A stretch of DNA of 64,000 nt from Pseudomonadota bacterium (GCA_021325025.1 JAJPHZ010000001.1:1-64000), one strand, 5' to 3'; positions 43,833-53,050 are shown, counted from the first letter of the stretch. Translations and numbers: made by a program. Notes: generated by a model from the sequence alone, not told the origin.

Positions 43833-44309
43833 ATGGAAGTTGTAATTTTTGTGGGACTGCAAGCCGCCGGCAAAAGCAGCTTCTTCCGCAGCCGTTTTGC
43901 CGCCACCCACCGGCTGATCAGCAAGGACCTGATGCGCAACCGCCGCGACCCTCAGGCCCGGCAGCTAATGCTGTTGGAGCAGGCGCTGCGCAACGGCGAA
44001 TCGGTGGTGGTTGACAACACCAATCCGCGTGCCGCAGACCGCGCATCGATCATCACCCTGGCCAGGTCGTATAACGCGACCATTACCGGCTACCTGTTTG
44101 ACGCCCGCCCGGGCGAATGCCTGCGGCGCAATGCTCTGCGCCAGGGCCGCGCCCGTGTCCCGGACGTGGCCATCTACGCGACCGCAGCCAAACTTGAATA
44201 TCCGCGGGCAGAAGAGGGCTTCGACGCGATCTTCAGGGTAGGCCCGGGCGAAAGCGGATTCCAAATCACACCCGAACTGACTTTCCCGGCGAATGGAGCA
44301 TCGCGATGA
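43833..44309 (+). CDS. P-loop kinase-like protein
   Basis: The 158-residue protein has a Walker A loop GLQAAGKSS at residues 8-16, SKDLMRN and VVVDNTNPRAADR (a polynucleotide-kinase-type second motif), and a lid-like region with basic residues (LRRNALRQGRARVPD). It belongs to the AAA_33/polynucleotide kinase-like group, which phosphorylate nucleic acid ends, sugars or small alcohols. The ATG at 43833 gives the normal start even though the frame is open upstream. The end overlaps the end of the convergent PfpI gene by 44 bases. RtcB lies nearby; a role in RNA repair is possible but unproven. Confidence 0.75.
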   Translation: MEVVIFVGLQAAGKSSFFRSRFAATHRLISKDLMRNRRDPQARQLMLLEQALRNGESVVVDNTNPRAADRASIITLARSYNATITGYLFDARPGECLRRNALRQGRARVPDVAIYATAAKLEYPRAEEGFDAIFRVGPGESGFQITPELTFPANGASR

Positions 44310-44790
44310 CTTCCCGCATAAAGGCCGGCAGATCGGACGGCTGGCGCGAAGTAACCAGGTTGCCATCGACGACCACTTCACGGTCGAGGTAGAGAGCACC
44401 GGCCTTGGCCATTTCTTCCGCAACCGAGCGATAACAGGTGGCCCGCCTGCCCTTCATCAGTCCGGCCGAGATGAGTATCTGCGGACCATGGCAAATCGCG
44501 GCCACCGGCTTGTTTTTGTCAAAGAAGGATTTGGCGATGCTCAGGACGGCCGGCTCTTTACGCAGGATCGCCGGCGCCCTGCCCCCGGGCAGAATCAGCA
44601 GGTCGTAATCGTCAGGGTCGACCTGCTCGAAGCCAAGCCCGGCGTGCGCCTCGTAACCGTGCTTGCCCCGGATTGGTCCGGCCCTGAACGACGCGATAAC
44701 GACCTCGATCCCCTCTTGCCGCAGGCGCGTCAGCGGCACCGAAAGTTCGGAGTCCTCGAAATGGTCAGCGGTGATAATGAGCGCTTTCAA
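44266..44790 (-). CDS. DJ-1/PfpI family protein
   Basis: This 174-residue protein has the class I glutamine-amidotransferase-like fold of PfpI: ALIITADHFEDSELSVPLTRLRQEGIEV at the start, LLILPGGRAP, and the nucleophile-elbow cysteine in VAAICHGPQILISAG. Members are proteases, chaperones or deglycase-like stress proteins. GGAGAG lies upstream of the ATG. It is divergent from the CBS gene and convergent with the kinase gene. Confidence 0.88.
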   Translation of the reverse strand: MKALIITADHFEDSELSVPLTRLRQEGIEVVIASFRAGPIRGKHGYEAHAGLGFEQVDPDDYDLLILPGGRAPAILRKEPAVLSIAKSFFDKNKPVAAICHGPQILISAGLMKGRRATCYRSVAEEMAKAGALYLDREVVVDGNLVTSRQPSDLPAFMREVIAMLHSPGKSVRV

Positions 44791-44945
44791 AAACGTCTCT
44801 CCCCAGGCGTCCTGCCCGCATCAGTCGTGCCGACACATTCCGCAGGCGTGACAGGACGCGATTGATTCCAATGGCGTCAACCCCGGTGACGCCAAAATAC
44901 TCACTGGCTCCATGACCTCGTGCGCCGGGTCTTGTGGTAACTCTG

Positions 44946-44960
44946 TGGCACAAGATTAGC
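44946..44960 (+). promoter_or_regulatory. Candidate sigma-54 promoter
   Basis: TGGCACAAGATTAGC has the -24 element TGGCAC and a -12 element TAGC (consensus TTGC) with the exact 15-base frame of sigma-54 promoters, including both invariant GG and GC pairs. It points to the CBS gene starting at 45082. Two sigma-54-activator-family genes lie in the window, one with intact motifs. Confidence 0.4.
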
Positions 44961-45067
44961 TTAGCAAGATGCTGGAACAGCAGCGCAAGTGCGTTGCTTT
45001 AAGCCAGCCTAAGCGATGCCGGCGTTGCTGATTGTTGGAGCGCATCGCGGAGGCTTCATTCCCCGCC

Positions 45068-45073
45068 AGGAGG
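45068..45073 (+). promoter_or_regulatory. Ribosome-binding site that fixes a GTG start
   Basis: AGGAGG followed by eight bases and GTG at 45082. It selects this GTG over an upstream in-frame ATG at 45016. Confidence 0.7.
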
Positions 45074-45081
45074 TATTTTCC

Positions 45082-45606
45082 GTGGCCATCGTTGAGGAAA
45101 GCGACCGAATTGCGCAGGAGGAGAGTCCGGGTCCATCGGAACTGGAATCCGTGCTGCTCCAGGACACACTTAAGGATGTTCAGTGCAACCGGGTTCCGAT
45201 TATCGATGAAGACGAATCGCTGTATGAAGCGATTCACCTGATGCGCAAGCATCGCCAGCCCTGCGTCCTGGTCACCCGCAACGGTAAGCTAGCCGGCATT
45301 TTCACCGAGCATGACGTGCTGACCAAGGTCGTCGATACCGGCATCGATTTGCAGCGTACGCCGGTGCGCAGCTATATGACGCCCGATCCGGCAGCGCTGC
45401 CGGTGGATGCGGGCGTTGCGTTCGCACTCAACAAGATGGTGGTCGATGGATTTCACCGCCTGCCGTTGATCGACGCCGACAACCGTCCGGTCGGCGTGGT
45501 CTCGATGCGCAATATAATCGGCTATCTGTCTACCTTCTTTCCCCGCGATGTCCTCAATCTGCCGCCCGACCCGACCAAAATCCCGCGCCAACGCGAAGGC
45601 GCGTAG
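45082..45606 (+). CDS. CBS-domain pair protein, second copy
   Basis: The 174-residue protein has two CBS domains at about 35-90 (DVQCNRVPIIDEDESLYEAIHLMRKHRQPCVLVTRNGKLAGIFTEHD) and 105-160 (YMTPDPAALPVDAGVAFALNKMVVDGFHRLPLIDADNRPVGVVSMRNI), with a short polar head. It probably binds adenylate ligands and regulates a partner. The GTG start is chosen for its exact AGGAGG. A candidate sigma-54 promoter lies 120 bases upstream. It resembles the CBS gene at 6937 in build, though not closely in sequence. Confidence 0.83.
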   Translation: MAIVEESDRIAQEESPGPSELESVLLQDTLKDVQCNRVPIIDEDESLYEAIHLMRKHRQPCVLVTRNGKLAGIFTEHDVLTKVVDTGIDLQRTPVRSYMTPDPAALPVDAGVAFALNKMVVDGFHRLPLIDADNRPVGVVSMRNIIGYLSTFFPRDVLNLPPDPTKIPRQREGA

Positions 45607-45732
45607 GTGGATCGCAAGGCCGGCGGACCAGAACGGGCGGTTGCGCTGGGGGGCGTGATCCGTGGGAAGCGCCCGCCCAATTCTGCGGACCTCGGCGCAC
45701 CAGATTGTCAGTACGCTGCAGTCGGCCAGCTA

Positions 45733-47169
45733 TTAGCCTTTGATGACGGCAAACGGCTTGAGCCGGGCAACGCGCCGGGTGATGCCGGCGGCTTCCAGCA
45801 CCGCGACCACGTCGGCCACGTCCTTGTAGGAAGCGGGCATCTCCTCGGCCACGCCGGCTCGGCTTTGCGCGCGAACAGTCACTCCCAGGGCTTGTAGTTC
45901 GGCATAAAGATCGCGGCCGCGCGCCTCGCGATAGGCCTTGGTGCGGCTCATCACCCGGCCCGCTCCATGGCACGACGAGCCGAACGTCTCGCGCATCGCT
46001 CCTTCCAGTCCAATCAGCAGGAAGGAATAGCGGCCCATATCGCCCGGAATCAGGACCGGCTGGCCAAGCGTTCGATAAGCTTGGGGAAGGGCAGGATGGC
46101 CGGGACCGAAGGCGCGGGTTGCGCCTTTACGATGGATGCACAGACGGCGGGGTTGTCCGTCGACCGCGTGCTCCTCGAACTTGGCGATGTTGTGGCAGAC
46201 ATCATAGATCAGCGTAAAGCCCAACTCGCGCCGCCCGATGCCCAACGCCGCCATGAAAGCATTGGCCGCCAGATGCATCATGACCTGCCGATTGCACCAG
46301 GCAAAGTTGGCCGCCGCCGCCATCGCACCCAGATAGTCCTGTCCCTCAGGCGAGCAGATCGGTACTGCCGCGAGCTGGCGGTCGGGAAGAACGATTTCGT
46401 ACTTCGACATCGCCGAACTGATTATCCTCAGGTAATCGTCGCAGGTCTGATGACCCAGGCCGCGCGAGCCGGAATGGATCAGCACCGTGACCTGCCCGAG
46501 CCGTATCCCCAGGGCGTCGGCAACTTGCGGCTCGTAAATGTGGTCGACGCGGCTGACCTCCAGAAAATGGTTGCCCGAGCCCAGCGTGCCCAACTGCTTG
46601 CGCCCGCGGTTGTAGGCATGCTCGCTGACCTTTTCCGGCTGGGCCATCGGCAGGCAACCGTTTTCTTCGGTATGCTCCAGATCTTCGGGAACGGCATAGC
46701 CGTGCGACAATGCCCACTGCGCGCCTTCCCGCACCACCTGGCGCAATTCCTCGACGCTGAGATTGGGGATAGCGCCCTGCGAACCCACACCGGCCGGGAT
46801 CGCCTCGAACAGGGCATCGGCCAGACGGTCCACCTTGGGCGCGACTTCCTCGTAGGAAAGATTGGTACGCGCCAGGCGCACACCGCAGTTGATGTCATAG
46901 CCGACGCCGCCGGGCGAAATCACGCCGCGGTCGGCGTCGATGCCCGCCACGCCCCCGATCGGAAAGCCGTAGCCCCAGTGGATATCAGGCATCGCCAGCG
47001 AATAGCCGACGATCCCGGGCAGGCAGGCGACGTTGGCGACCTGGAGCAGCGCGGGGTCGTCGCGGATTTCCTCCAGCATCGGCTCGCTGATGTAGATACG
47101 GCCCGGAACCAGCATCGCCCCGGTCTTGGGAATTTCCCAAAGGTAGTCATGTATCTTGACCAGATTCAT
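45733..47169 (-). CDS. rtcB: RtcB-type RNA ligase
   Basis: The 478-residue protein is an RtcB RNA 3'-phosphate ligase, joining 3'-phosphate or 2',3'-cyclic phosphate to 5'-hydroxyl RNA ends with GTP and manganese. Family stretches are MPDIHWGYGFPIGGVAG, GVISPGGVGYDINCGVRL, LGTLGSGNHFLEV with the metal-binding His, VLIHSGSRGLGHQ, YDVCHNIAKFEEH and, near the C-terminus, the guanylylation site region FGSSCHGAGRVMSRTKA. The ATG at 47169 gives the usual MNLVKIHDYLW start. It follows a small conserved gene with a 50-base gap. A P-loop kinase is encoded 1.4 kb away on the other strand. Confidence 0.93.
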   Translation of the reverse strand: MNLVKIHDYLWEIPKTGAMLVPGRIYISEPMLEEIRDDPALLQVANVACLPGIVGYSLAMPDIHWGYGFPIGGVAGIDADRGVISPGGVGYDINCGVRLARTNLSYEEVAPKVDRLADALFEAIPAGVGSQGAIPNLSVEELRQVVREGAQWALSHGYAVPEDLEHTEENGCLPMAQPEKVSEHAYNRGRKQLGTLGSGNHFLEVSRVDHIYEPQVADALGIRLGQVTVLIHSGSRGLGHQTCDDYLRIISSAMSKYEIVLPDRQLAAVPICSPEGQDYLGAMAAAANFAWCNRQVMMHLAANAFMAALGIGRRELGFTLIYDVCHNIAKFEEHAVDGQPRRLCIHRKGATRAFGPGHPALPQAYRTLGQPVLIPGDMGRYSFLLIGLEGAMRETFGSSCHGAGRVMSRTKAYREARGRDLYAELQALGVTVRAQSRAGVAEEMPASYKDVADVVAVLEAAGITRRVARLKPFAVIKG

Positions 47170-47219
47170 TTGGCGTCCCACCTGCGCAAGCCGCGCAGCC
47201 GGCACCGCGCCGTCGCGGC

Positions 47220-47690
47220 TCATCCCGGAGCAGCGTGCTGTCCGCCGGCCTTGTCGCGCTGCATGCTGGCCCATCGTCGCAGCCCGCGCCGCATGTATTC
47301 GGGATCGATATCGAGCGCCTCGCAGACGTTGTCGAAGGAAAACAGCCACTGCTTGTCCACGCGCTCGATCCATTCCGCAGCCTCGCGGAAGCGGTTCTGC
47401 CCGCGCCTGGTTGGAGAATTGAAATGCTTCATGTAGGTCTGGATGCCGTCCTCGAGGACCGCGAACATCAGTAGTTTCTCTCCCTCCAGTTCGTGCCTGC
47501 GCCGCATCAGCTCGTAGAACTGAACCGGCAGCATCACCTCGGGTTGAAACACCGCCGGGACCCGCTCCTCGGCTTCCTCATGATTGCGGGCCAATGCGGC
47601 TCTTGCCGCCACCAAAGTCTTGGCTCCGAGGACTTTGGCCACGACGCGCAGGAGCCGGCCCACGCCCAGGCCTACGATTCCGCTTTTCAC
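47220..47690 (-). CDS. Conserved hypothetical protein upstream of rtcB
   Basis: The 156-residue protein has a mostly unstructured head and a compact helical domain (about 48-145): QFYELMRRRHELEGEKLLMFAVLEDGIQTYMKHF, FREAAEWIERVDKQWLFSFDNVCEALDIDPEYMRRGLRRW. I have no family name for it, but the FDNVCEALDIDP-type end looks conserved. The GTG start at 47690 has AGGGAGGG seven bases upstream. It is 50 bases before rtcB on the same strand, so the two are likely one transcript and the protein may assist RNA repair (inference). Confidence 0.65.
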   Translation of the reverse strand: MKSGIVGLGVGRLLRVVAKVLGAKTLVAARAALARNHEEAEERVPAVFQPEVMLPVQFYELMRRRHELEGEKLLMFAVLEDGIQTYMKHFNSPTRRGQNRFREAAEWIERVDKQWLFSFDNVCEALDIDPEYMRRGLRRWASMQRDKAGGQHAAPG

Positions 47691-47776
47691 GCCGTGTCCC
47701 TCCCTGGGACAGCCCGGTACGATGCCCGGCAAGTCAATTTACTTAAAGCAATTTCCGAGCCTACGCCTAGAAGGCC

Positions 47777-47924
47777 GTTGAAAAAGGATTTTCACAGCCT
47801 GCTTCCCTCTCTCTTACCTCTCCCAGAGGGAGAAAAGATTAAACAAGGGAGCCAGTTTTCTTATGCAGCGTGTTGAGCACCACTTGCTTGGTAAACTCTG
47901 GACTCCTACTTCCTCAACACCTGC
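47777..47924. repeat. MITE-like/hairpin repeat, copy 2
   Basis: The element begins GTTGAAAAAGGATTTT exactly like copy 1 at 1992 and can be aligned over its whole length by eye with it. The inner hairpin TCTCCC-AGA-GGGAGA and the outer arms CAGCGTGTTGAG and CTCAACACCTGC are preserved with changes. Its right edge abuts the stop codon of the minus-strand gene that ends at 47924, as copy 1 abuts a stop codon at 1986. Confidence 0.8.
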
Positions 47925-48172
47925 TAAGGCTCCTTCTTCAGACGGACCTGGACGCTGAGCGGCGCCACGTACTTCCATGGGTCGTGCGGCACTTTACGGT
48001 AGAAGTATTCGACCCCGGCGACTTCGTAGCAAACCAGCCGATCGTCCCCAAGCGGCAGGTGAACCCTGTCACCCACGTGCGGTACCGACGCGCCAGCTTC
48101 CTCCAGTGGCAAAATCCAACGCTCGGAACCGTCAACAAAAATGATGGCTTTCTCGGCTATCTCTGTTTTCAC
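47924..48172 (-). CDS. Small hypothetical beta-rich protein
   Basis: An 82-residue frame beginning VKTEIAEKAIIFVDGSERWILPLEEAGASVPHVGDRVHLPLGDD, rich in strands and without a signal or membrane segment. No family was recognised. The GTG start at 48172 is favoured by AGGAG nine bases upstream; an upstream ATG extension looks unlikely. It lies between metK and a repeat element, on the metK strand, 53 bases after the metK stop, and could be co-transcribed with it. Confidence 0.5.
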   Translation of the reverse strand: MKTEIAEKAIIFVDGSERWILPLEEAGASVPHVGDRVHLPLGDDRLVCYEVAGVEYFYRKVPHDPWKYVAPLSVQVRLKKEP

Positions 48173-48225
48173 GGCATTGGTCTCCTGGATCAAAGCGTGG
48201 GCACTGCCGCGCGCTCGATGGGCCA

Positions 48226-49386
48226 TCACAGCCCCGCTTTGCGCGCAAGCGCGGCGGCGCAGTCAGTGCGTTCCCAGGTAAACTCCGGCTCGTTGCGGCC
48301 GAAATGGCCATAAGCCGCGGTGCGCAGGTAAATCGGACGCAGCAGGTCCAGGCGTTCAATCATGGCGCGTGGGCGGAAGTCGAAGCTGTCGCGGATCAGC
48401 CGGTAGATGCGGTCTTCGGCAATCCGGTTGGTGCCATAAGTGGTCAAAGACATCGCCACCGGTTCGGCGATGCCAATCACGTAGGCCAACATGAGTTCGA
48501 TCCGCTCACACAGTCCCGCTGCCACGCAGTTCTTGGCCACGTAGCGCGCCATGTAGGCAGCCGAGCGGTCGACCTTGGTGGGATCCTTGCCGGAAAAGGC
48601 GCCGCCGCCGTGACGCGCGGCGCCGCCGTAGGCGTCGACCATTACCTTACGGCCGGTCATGCCGGTGTCGGATTGGGGACCCCCGATTACGAACTTTCCG
48701 GTGGGATTGACAAAAAATCGCGTGCCGGCATCGACCATCGCCGGATCAAGTGCCGGCAGGCCCGCCTTGTGGATAATTTCCTGACGCACCGATTCCCGCA
48801 ACCGCCCGTCTTCATCGAGTACGTCCGCGCTGTGCTGGCATGAGATGACCAGCGAATCGATCCTTGCCGGCCGGCCATTGTCATACTCCACGCACACCTG
48901 GGATTTGCCGTCCGGCCCCAGGTAGGGGAGCTGCCCCGACTTGCGCAGTTCGGCCAACTGCCGGCAGACTTTGTGCGCGAGCATGATCGGCAACGGCATG
49001 AGCTGCTCGGTCTCACGGCAGGCATAGCCGATCATCAAGCCCTGGTCGCCGGCGCCCCCGGTATCGACGCCCAGGGCGATGTCGGGCGACTGGGGACCGA
49101 TCGCGTTGAGCACCGCGCAGGTTTCGTGGTCAATCCCGTAATGGATGTCGGTGTAGCCGATGTCCTTGAGCACCCGCCGCACAGTGTTGGCCACGTCAAC
49201 CTGAGCTGTGGTCCTGAGCTGTCCGCCCACCACGACCATGCCCAACGAGACAAAGCTGTCGCAGGCCACCCGCCCGTTCGGATCCTGACGCACAACCTCG
49301 TCGAGAATCGCGTCAGAAACCTGATCGCAAATCTTGTCGGGATGGCCTTCGGTGACCGACTCTGAGGCAAGCAGATACCGGTTCAT
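48226..49386 (-). CDS. metK: S-adenosylmethionine synthetase
   Basis: The 386-residue enzyme makes S-adenosylmethionine from methionine and ATP. Its three repeated domains hold the family landmarks: [25 protein letters not shown] with the ATP-binding His, [17 protein letters not shown] with the GAGDQG hexapeptide, [52 protein letters not shown] with the phosphate loop and catalytic residues. The length equals that of bacterial MetK. The ATG at 49386 starts [10 protein letters not shown]; the frame is open further up. No SAM riboswitch was recognised in the leader. Confidence 0.97.
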   Translation of the reverse strand: MNRYLLASESVTEGHPDKICDQVSDAILDEVVRQDPNGRVACDSFVSLGMVVVGGQLRTTAQVDVANTVRRVLKDIGYTDIHYGIDHETCAVLNAIGPQSPDIALGVDTGGAGDQGLMIGYACRETEQLMPLPIMLAHKVCRQLAELRKSGQLPYLGPDGKSQVCVEYDNGRPARIDSLVISCQHSADVLDEDGRLRESVRQEIIHKAGLPALDPAMVDAGTRFFVNPTGKFVIGGPQSDTGMTGRKVMVDAYGGAARHGGGAFSGKDPTKVDRSAAYMARYVAKNCVAAGLCERIELMLAYVIGIAEPVAMSLTTYGTNRIAEDRIYRLIRDSFDFRPRAMIERLDLLRPIYLRTAAYGHFGRNEPEFTWERTDCAAALARKAGL

Positions 49387-49519
49387 ACTAATCCGCGGTG
49401 CAAGATACGAGCGCCCAGCCAACGGCCGGAGCATGAGCCACACCCTGCCCGGCCAAGGCCGCTGCGGGTCCGCACTCAGAGCGGGGACGGACCCGGCCGG
49501 TTCCAGCTCGCGCGTGCGG

Positions 49520-50872
49520 CTATCTCATAATCTGCGCCAGGCCGCTGGGCGTGGAGTACTTGTCAAAGTCCTGATACTTGGCAGGCGCGGCGCGGTTGGG
49601 CAGCAGGTCGTGACCGAATTTGTCCTGGGTCGAGACGTTGGTCATGTGATCGTTCTGAACGTCCCACACCGTGGAGGTCACCGGTCCGGGAACGAACCCG
49701 ATCTCCGGATCCTTGACCTCGCGCTGCGCCACCCAGGCCGTCTTCCACAGCTTGAGGTTGATGTCAAAGCTGTCCTCCCACAGCGCATAGTGATTTTGGG
49801 CGTCCTCGTAGATGATGCGACTGCCCACGCAGTATCCGGCCTGCTTGTTGGGCACGCGGCGGACGTCAATCACGTCAACGTCGCGCAACTGCCACTGTCC
49901 CCACGAAGGCTTGGGCCATCCCAGGGGCATGTAATAGTGGTTAGGGAAGTCGCCGCCCATCGGTTTGAAATCGCCGAACAGGGCCAGAATCTTGCGCCGG
50001 CCCGAGAACCGCGCGTCGAACATCGCGATGCCGCCGTTAAAGCCCACGCTCTTGTAGTCATCCTGGATGTAGTCGGTGCCCAGCACCGGAGAGCAGCGCG
50101 CCGCCACCGACAGCCGGATCGACCGGCGCAACGAGGGAAGGAATACGTATAATTCCTGATTGCGCTGGTTGTCCTTGGGAAACAGCGTCAGTTGGGCGGT
50201 ATACTTGGATTGCTCGGGCGCCTGGACCATCAGCCATTCGGTAAACCACAGGCCGGCGGCGCGCGGATCCTCCGCCGGCACTCGCGGATCGGTGTTGTAC
50301 GCTACCTGACGGTAGACATACTCTACCGTCTGACAAAAGATGCTGCCGAACCGGTCCTCGGTGCAGGTATGCAGCGGGTTGTCCGCCCCGCCCACCGCCA
50401 GATACGGAGCATAGGCGAACCACAGGTCGGCCAGCAGCTTGTAGCCCTTGTCGGGCTCCTCGGCATTGGGAAAGGGCTCGCCGCCGGTGTAGTTGGCGAT
50501 ATCGTTGTTGCCGTCGGCCAGATGCACCACGCGCACCGCAGCGGCATGCTTTTCGGTGAAATCCACGTAACTTCGGGGCAGCGGATAGCTGACCGTCGGT
50601 CCCACGTCGATTTCCACCTCCGGCGGCATCTTCCAGTAGTGACTGCCCTTGAACAGCTCGATCATCCCAAGGGGCATGTACTGCTGATATTGCTGCCAGT
50701 TGCGCATGGTGATTCGAGTTCCGGGCGCGAGGGTGGCTTGATGGGCGGTGGCTGCAACCCAGTTCTCCATTGCCGCGGTTGGCGGCTCAGCCCGCTCCTG
50801 CGCCCCCGCACCAGCAGCGATAAACACGAGCGAAAGCAGCGATAAAAACCAGACACGCCAAGTGGTTACCAT
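49520..50872 (-). CDS. DUF1329 outer-envelope protein
   Basis: The 450-residue exported protein has a signal peptide (residues 1-24, ending AGAGAQ) and matches the DUF1329 family through most of its length, for example [37 protein letters not shown] and KILALFGDF, with a Cys-containing C-terminal part. DUF1329 proteins are envelope beta-rich lipoprotein-localisation-like proteins often near fatty-acid or hydrocarbon utilisation genes. The exact function is unknown. It lies alone, 276 bases from the TadG-like gene. Confidence 0.83.
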   Translation of the reverse strand: MVTTWRVWFLSLLSLVFIAAGAGAQERAEPPTAAMENWVAATAHQATLAPGTRITMRNWQQYQQYMPLGMIELFKGSHYWKMPPEVEIDVGPTVSYPLPRSYVDFTEKHAAAVRVVHLADGNNDIANYTGGEPFPNAEEPDKGYKLLADLWFAYAPYLAVGGADNPLHTCTEDRFGSIFCQTVEYVYRQVAYNTDPRVPAEDPRAAGLWFTEWLMVQAPEQSKYTAQLTLFPKDNQRNQELYVFLPSLRRSIRLSVAARCSPVLGTDYIQDDYKSVGFNGGIAMFDARFSGRRKILALFGDFKPMGGDFPNHYYMPLGWPKPSWGQWQLRDVDVIDVRRVPNKQAGYCVGSRIIYEDAQNHYALWEDSFDINLKLWKTAWVAQREVKDPEIGFVPGPVTSTVWDVQNDHMTNVSTQDKFGHDLLPNRAAPAKYQDFDKYSTPSGLAQIMR

Positions 50873-51147
50873 GGCCTTGCTCCACTTTACTTTTGCACTT
50901 TACGGTTGATGCATTGAACGTGCCTGCGCGGGCCACAGATGGTGTGGACTCGCGGCGAGCCTGTTGGCTCCAACGGAGACAGCAACTGACTCCAAAAGGT
51001 CGGCGAGAAACCGGATGGAATCATACCATCGCTTGCCGCGGCTATCGCTACGAGTCCGGCGCAGTTGCGGCCGGGCCTCTACCACGAGGTCGGGATGGCA
51101 ACTGCGCGTCGTGCAACGCAGGCGCCGCCGCTGTGCACGTCGCAGCT

Positions 51148-52137
51148 TTACTGAATCAGCTTGACCGCGTAAGTGCCAACATCGTGCGCAGTCCCGGAGA
51201 TATCCATCGCGCCGTTTACAGATTGATAGGTGAACTGCCCGGTTATGTAACTGCTGTTGGAACCGTTATTCGCCGCGCCGGTAAGCCAGATCTCGGCGAA
51301 ACCGTAGACGTTGAGCTGGCATGAGCCGTTGCATCCCGCACCGCCCAGACTCCAGTCCACCAACGGCACAGCCACGGCCCGCGGATCGTCGGCGCTGTGC
51401 GACGTGGCGCTGCCGCCGGGATCCAGGCTCATCCCTGCAGCAATAAGGTTGTTGACTTCGCCGATAAGGGTTTGGATGTTGGCAAAACCCGGGTTGGATG
51501 AAAGGCAGGCGCTGGCGGGAGGAGCGCACACCGACACCGTATTGGTAGGGTAGGGAATCGCGACCGCTGACCAGTCGCCCGAGCCGCTTACCCAACTGCC
51601 GCTGCCGTCATTTTTCTTGGCCGCGAAGGTCAGCGATTCGCCCGTATAATATGGGGTGGTGCACACCGGGATTGACGGCCCGCAGGCCTGCAAACCCAGC
51701 GGCAAGGCATTGTTGACGCTGCCCGCCGGCCCCGCCTGCGCCGCGGCGCTAACAGCTACCGTCGCGCTTGCCAAGCCCAGTAATCGGGCAAAGTAAAGCG
51801 GCACTACCCGTTTGACGGCCAGGCTCAACCTCCCGCCTTCCACACTTGGCCCAATTATATTGTCGGTGGCAACAATTCCATTTCCCGCGGCGTAGTTTTC
51901 CGCCGTCGCCAGGGCATTGCAATTAGCCTGATCGGGAAGACATTTTGAGCCGGCTAGTACTGCCGCATCGACGGCCGTCTGCAAGCGCCCCTGGTTGAAG
52001 TATACATTTGCCACGTCCACCACCAGCCCCATCAGTCCGACGATAACCGGCAATGCAAACGTTGTGAGCATCAGGGCTTGACCCGATTCGCGCAGGCACC
52101 AGCCGAACAAGACCCTTTGCGTGACGTTGTCCCTCAT
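51148..52137 (-). CDS. TadG/TadE-type pilus-assembly-like membrane protein
   Basis: The 329-residue protein starts with a cytoplasmic head and a membrane segment at about 17-45 (GQALMLTTFALPVIVGLMGLVVDVANVYFNQGRLQTAVDAAVLAGSK), the Tad signature for proteins that anchor Flp pili or a VWA-like pseudopilin. The rest is exported and Gly/Ser/Asn-rich, with a cysteine-pair-containing domain (CNGSCQLNVYGFAEIWL). AAGGAGGC precedes the ATG. No flp, tadA or other pilus genes are near, so it is an orphan, perhaps with a different surface role. Confidence 0.8.
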   Translation of the reverse strand: MRDNVTQRVLFGWCLRESGQALMLTTFALPVIVGLMGLVVDVANVYFNQGRLQTAVDAAVLAGSKCLPDQANCNALATAENYAAGNGIVATDNIIGPSVEGGRLSLAVKRVVPLYFARLLGLASATVAVSAAAQAGPAGSVNNALPLGLQACGPSIPVCTTPYYTGESLTFAAKKNDGSGSWVSGSGDWSAVAIPYPTNTVSVCAPPASACLSSNPGFANIQTLIGEVNNLIAAGMSLDPGGSATSHSADDPRAVAVPLVDWSLGGAGCNGSCQLNVYGFAEIWLTGAANNGSNSSYITGQFTYQSVNGAMDISGTAHDVGTYAVKLIQ

Positions 52138-52588
52138 TGCTGCCTCCTTCGAGTTCGACCACCGAAACGTGGTTGGTTGCTGTCGTCCAAATCGGCTGGG
52201 AACCCACCCGCGCGCGAATAGCCGGGGTGAGGCGAACAGCATCGGGCGGCCCCGGCCCTGCTGTAGCAATTTGTAGCATAGTGCTCCATCGGGACAGATA
52301 ACCATAAGTTCTGATTTACTACCAAATGGTAAATGCAAGGAACGGGCCGGTGCCTCCGGCCCTGCGGCTGCGGAGCCCGGCGTGCGGCGAGGCCCACGCG
52401 AGGGTGTGCGATTAACCGGCGCAGCGCTCAGCTCTCTTACGCCCGCCTGCGGTTTAACGCCGGATTTTATCGATGGTGGGCAGGAGCAGAGGCGCCGCCT
52501 TGCCCAAGTTGCTGTTCGATGTGGACAACGTCTTTGCGGCGGCGGGAGCAACTCGATGCGGCGGCGAAGAAAACCGCGGCGTGTTTTG

Positions 52589-52616
52589 CTTCCTGCAAAA
52601 CGCGCAGGAAGGTTTT
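52589..52616 (+). terminator. Stem-loop with downstream T-run
   Basis: CTTCCTGC and GCAGGAAG form a perfect eight-base stem with a seven-base loop, followed by GTTTTA. It is far from any gene end: the nearest is the start of the TadG-like gene at 52137. Its role is unsure; it may mark an unannotated transcript. Confidence 0.4.
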
Positions 52617-52983
52617 ACGCTGCCGGCTCGCGCACAAAAGGTGAAACATCCCCGTTCAGCGACCGTTCGCGGGCGGCTGCGTTAACCACGGCCGCGTTTT
52701 TTCCGGAACCGTTGACAATGCCTGGGGAAGTGCCAGCGCGTCCTTGCCCGCCAACGACGCGCGAGTCGCTCGCGCCTCCTTATGCGTCGGCTCGGGTCCG
52801 CCTTCTCCCGACTCCATGATGCTCCGCATCAATCGGTGGGCCGCGAAACAATCCTCGCGCATCCTGGCCCACGGGCGGCCCGAGCACTCAGGTTTTGCTT
52901 CGGGCTGCTGACGTGCAAGGGCGGCCCGGCGCCAAGCGCGGGCGAACTGTGAACAACTGAACGTGATCTCAAAGGCACGACGA

Positions 52984-53005
52984 CGCTACCCGGTTACGGG
53001 TAGCG
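52984..53005. repeat. Perfect 9-base hairpin
   Basis: CGCTACCCG, loop GTTA, CGGGTAGCG. It lies 46 bases past the end of the minus-strand secreted-protein gene and may be its terminator, although no T-run follows on that strand. Confidence 0.45.
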
Positions 53006-53050
53006 TTTGCCGCGCCGGGTTGTGTTTGCTTTTAGTTGGGGCGAGTCCGC

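Larger units (their letters stand above)
52138..53050. other. Long non-coding region
   Basis: This 913-base stretch has no accepted gene. Inside are two hairpins: CTTCCTGC-AAAACGC-GCAGGAAG followed by GTTTT (52589-52616), which looks like a terminator readable on both strands, and CGCTACCCG-GTTA-CGGGTAGCG (52984-53005), a perfect stem of nine. Several open frames are GC-rich shadow frames with no conserved features. It could hold a decayed gene or long leader sequences. Confidence 0.45.

Noticed and set aside
49387..49519. SAM riboswitch before metK
   Set aside because: The short GC-rich leader shows none of the conserved core sequences that I could recognise for SAM or SAH riboswitches; a covariance search would decide.
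52382..52819. A 145-codon frame in the long intergenic region
   Set aside because: Low-complexity, Arg- and Pro-rich, with no ribosome-binding site and no resemblance to a family; typical of a GC-rich shadow frame.
52984..53005. Cyclic di-GMP riboswitch
   Set aside because: The perfect hairpin recalls part of such elements, but the other conserved blocks (for example GCAAACC and GGACGCAAAGCC) are absent on both strands.
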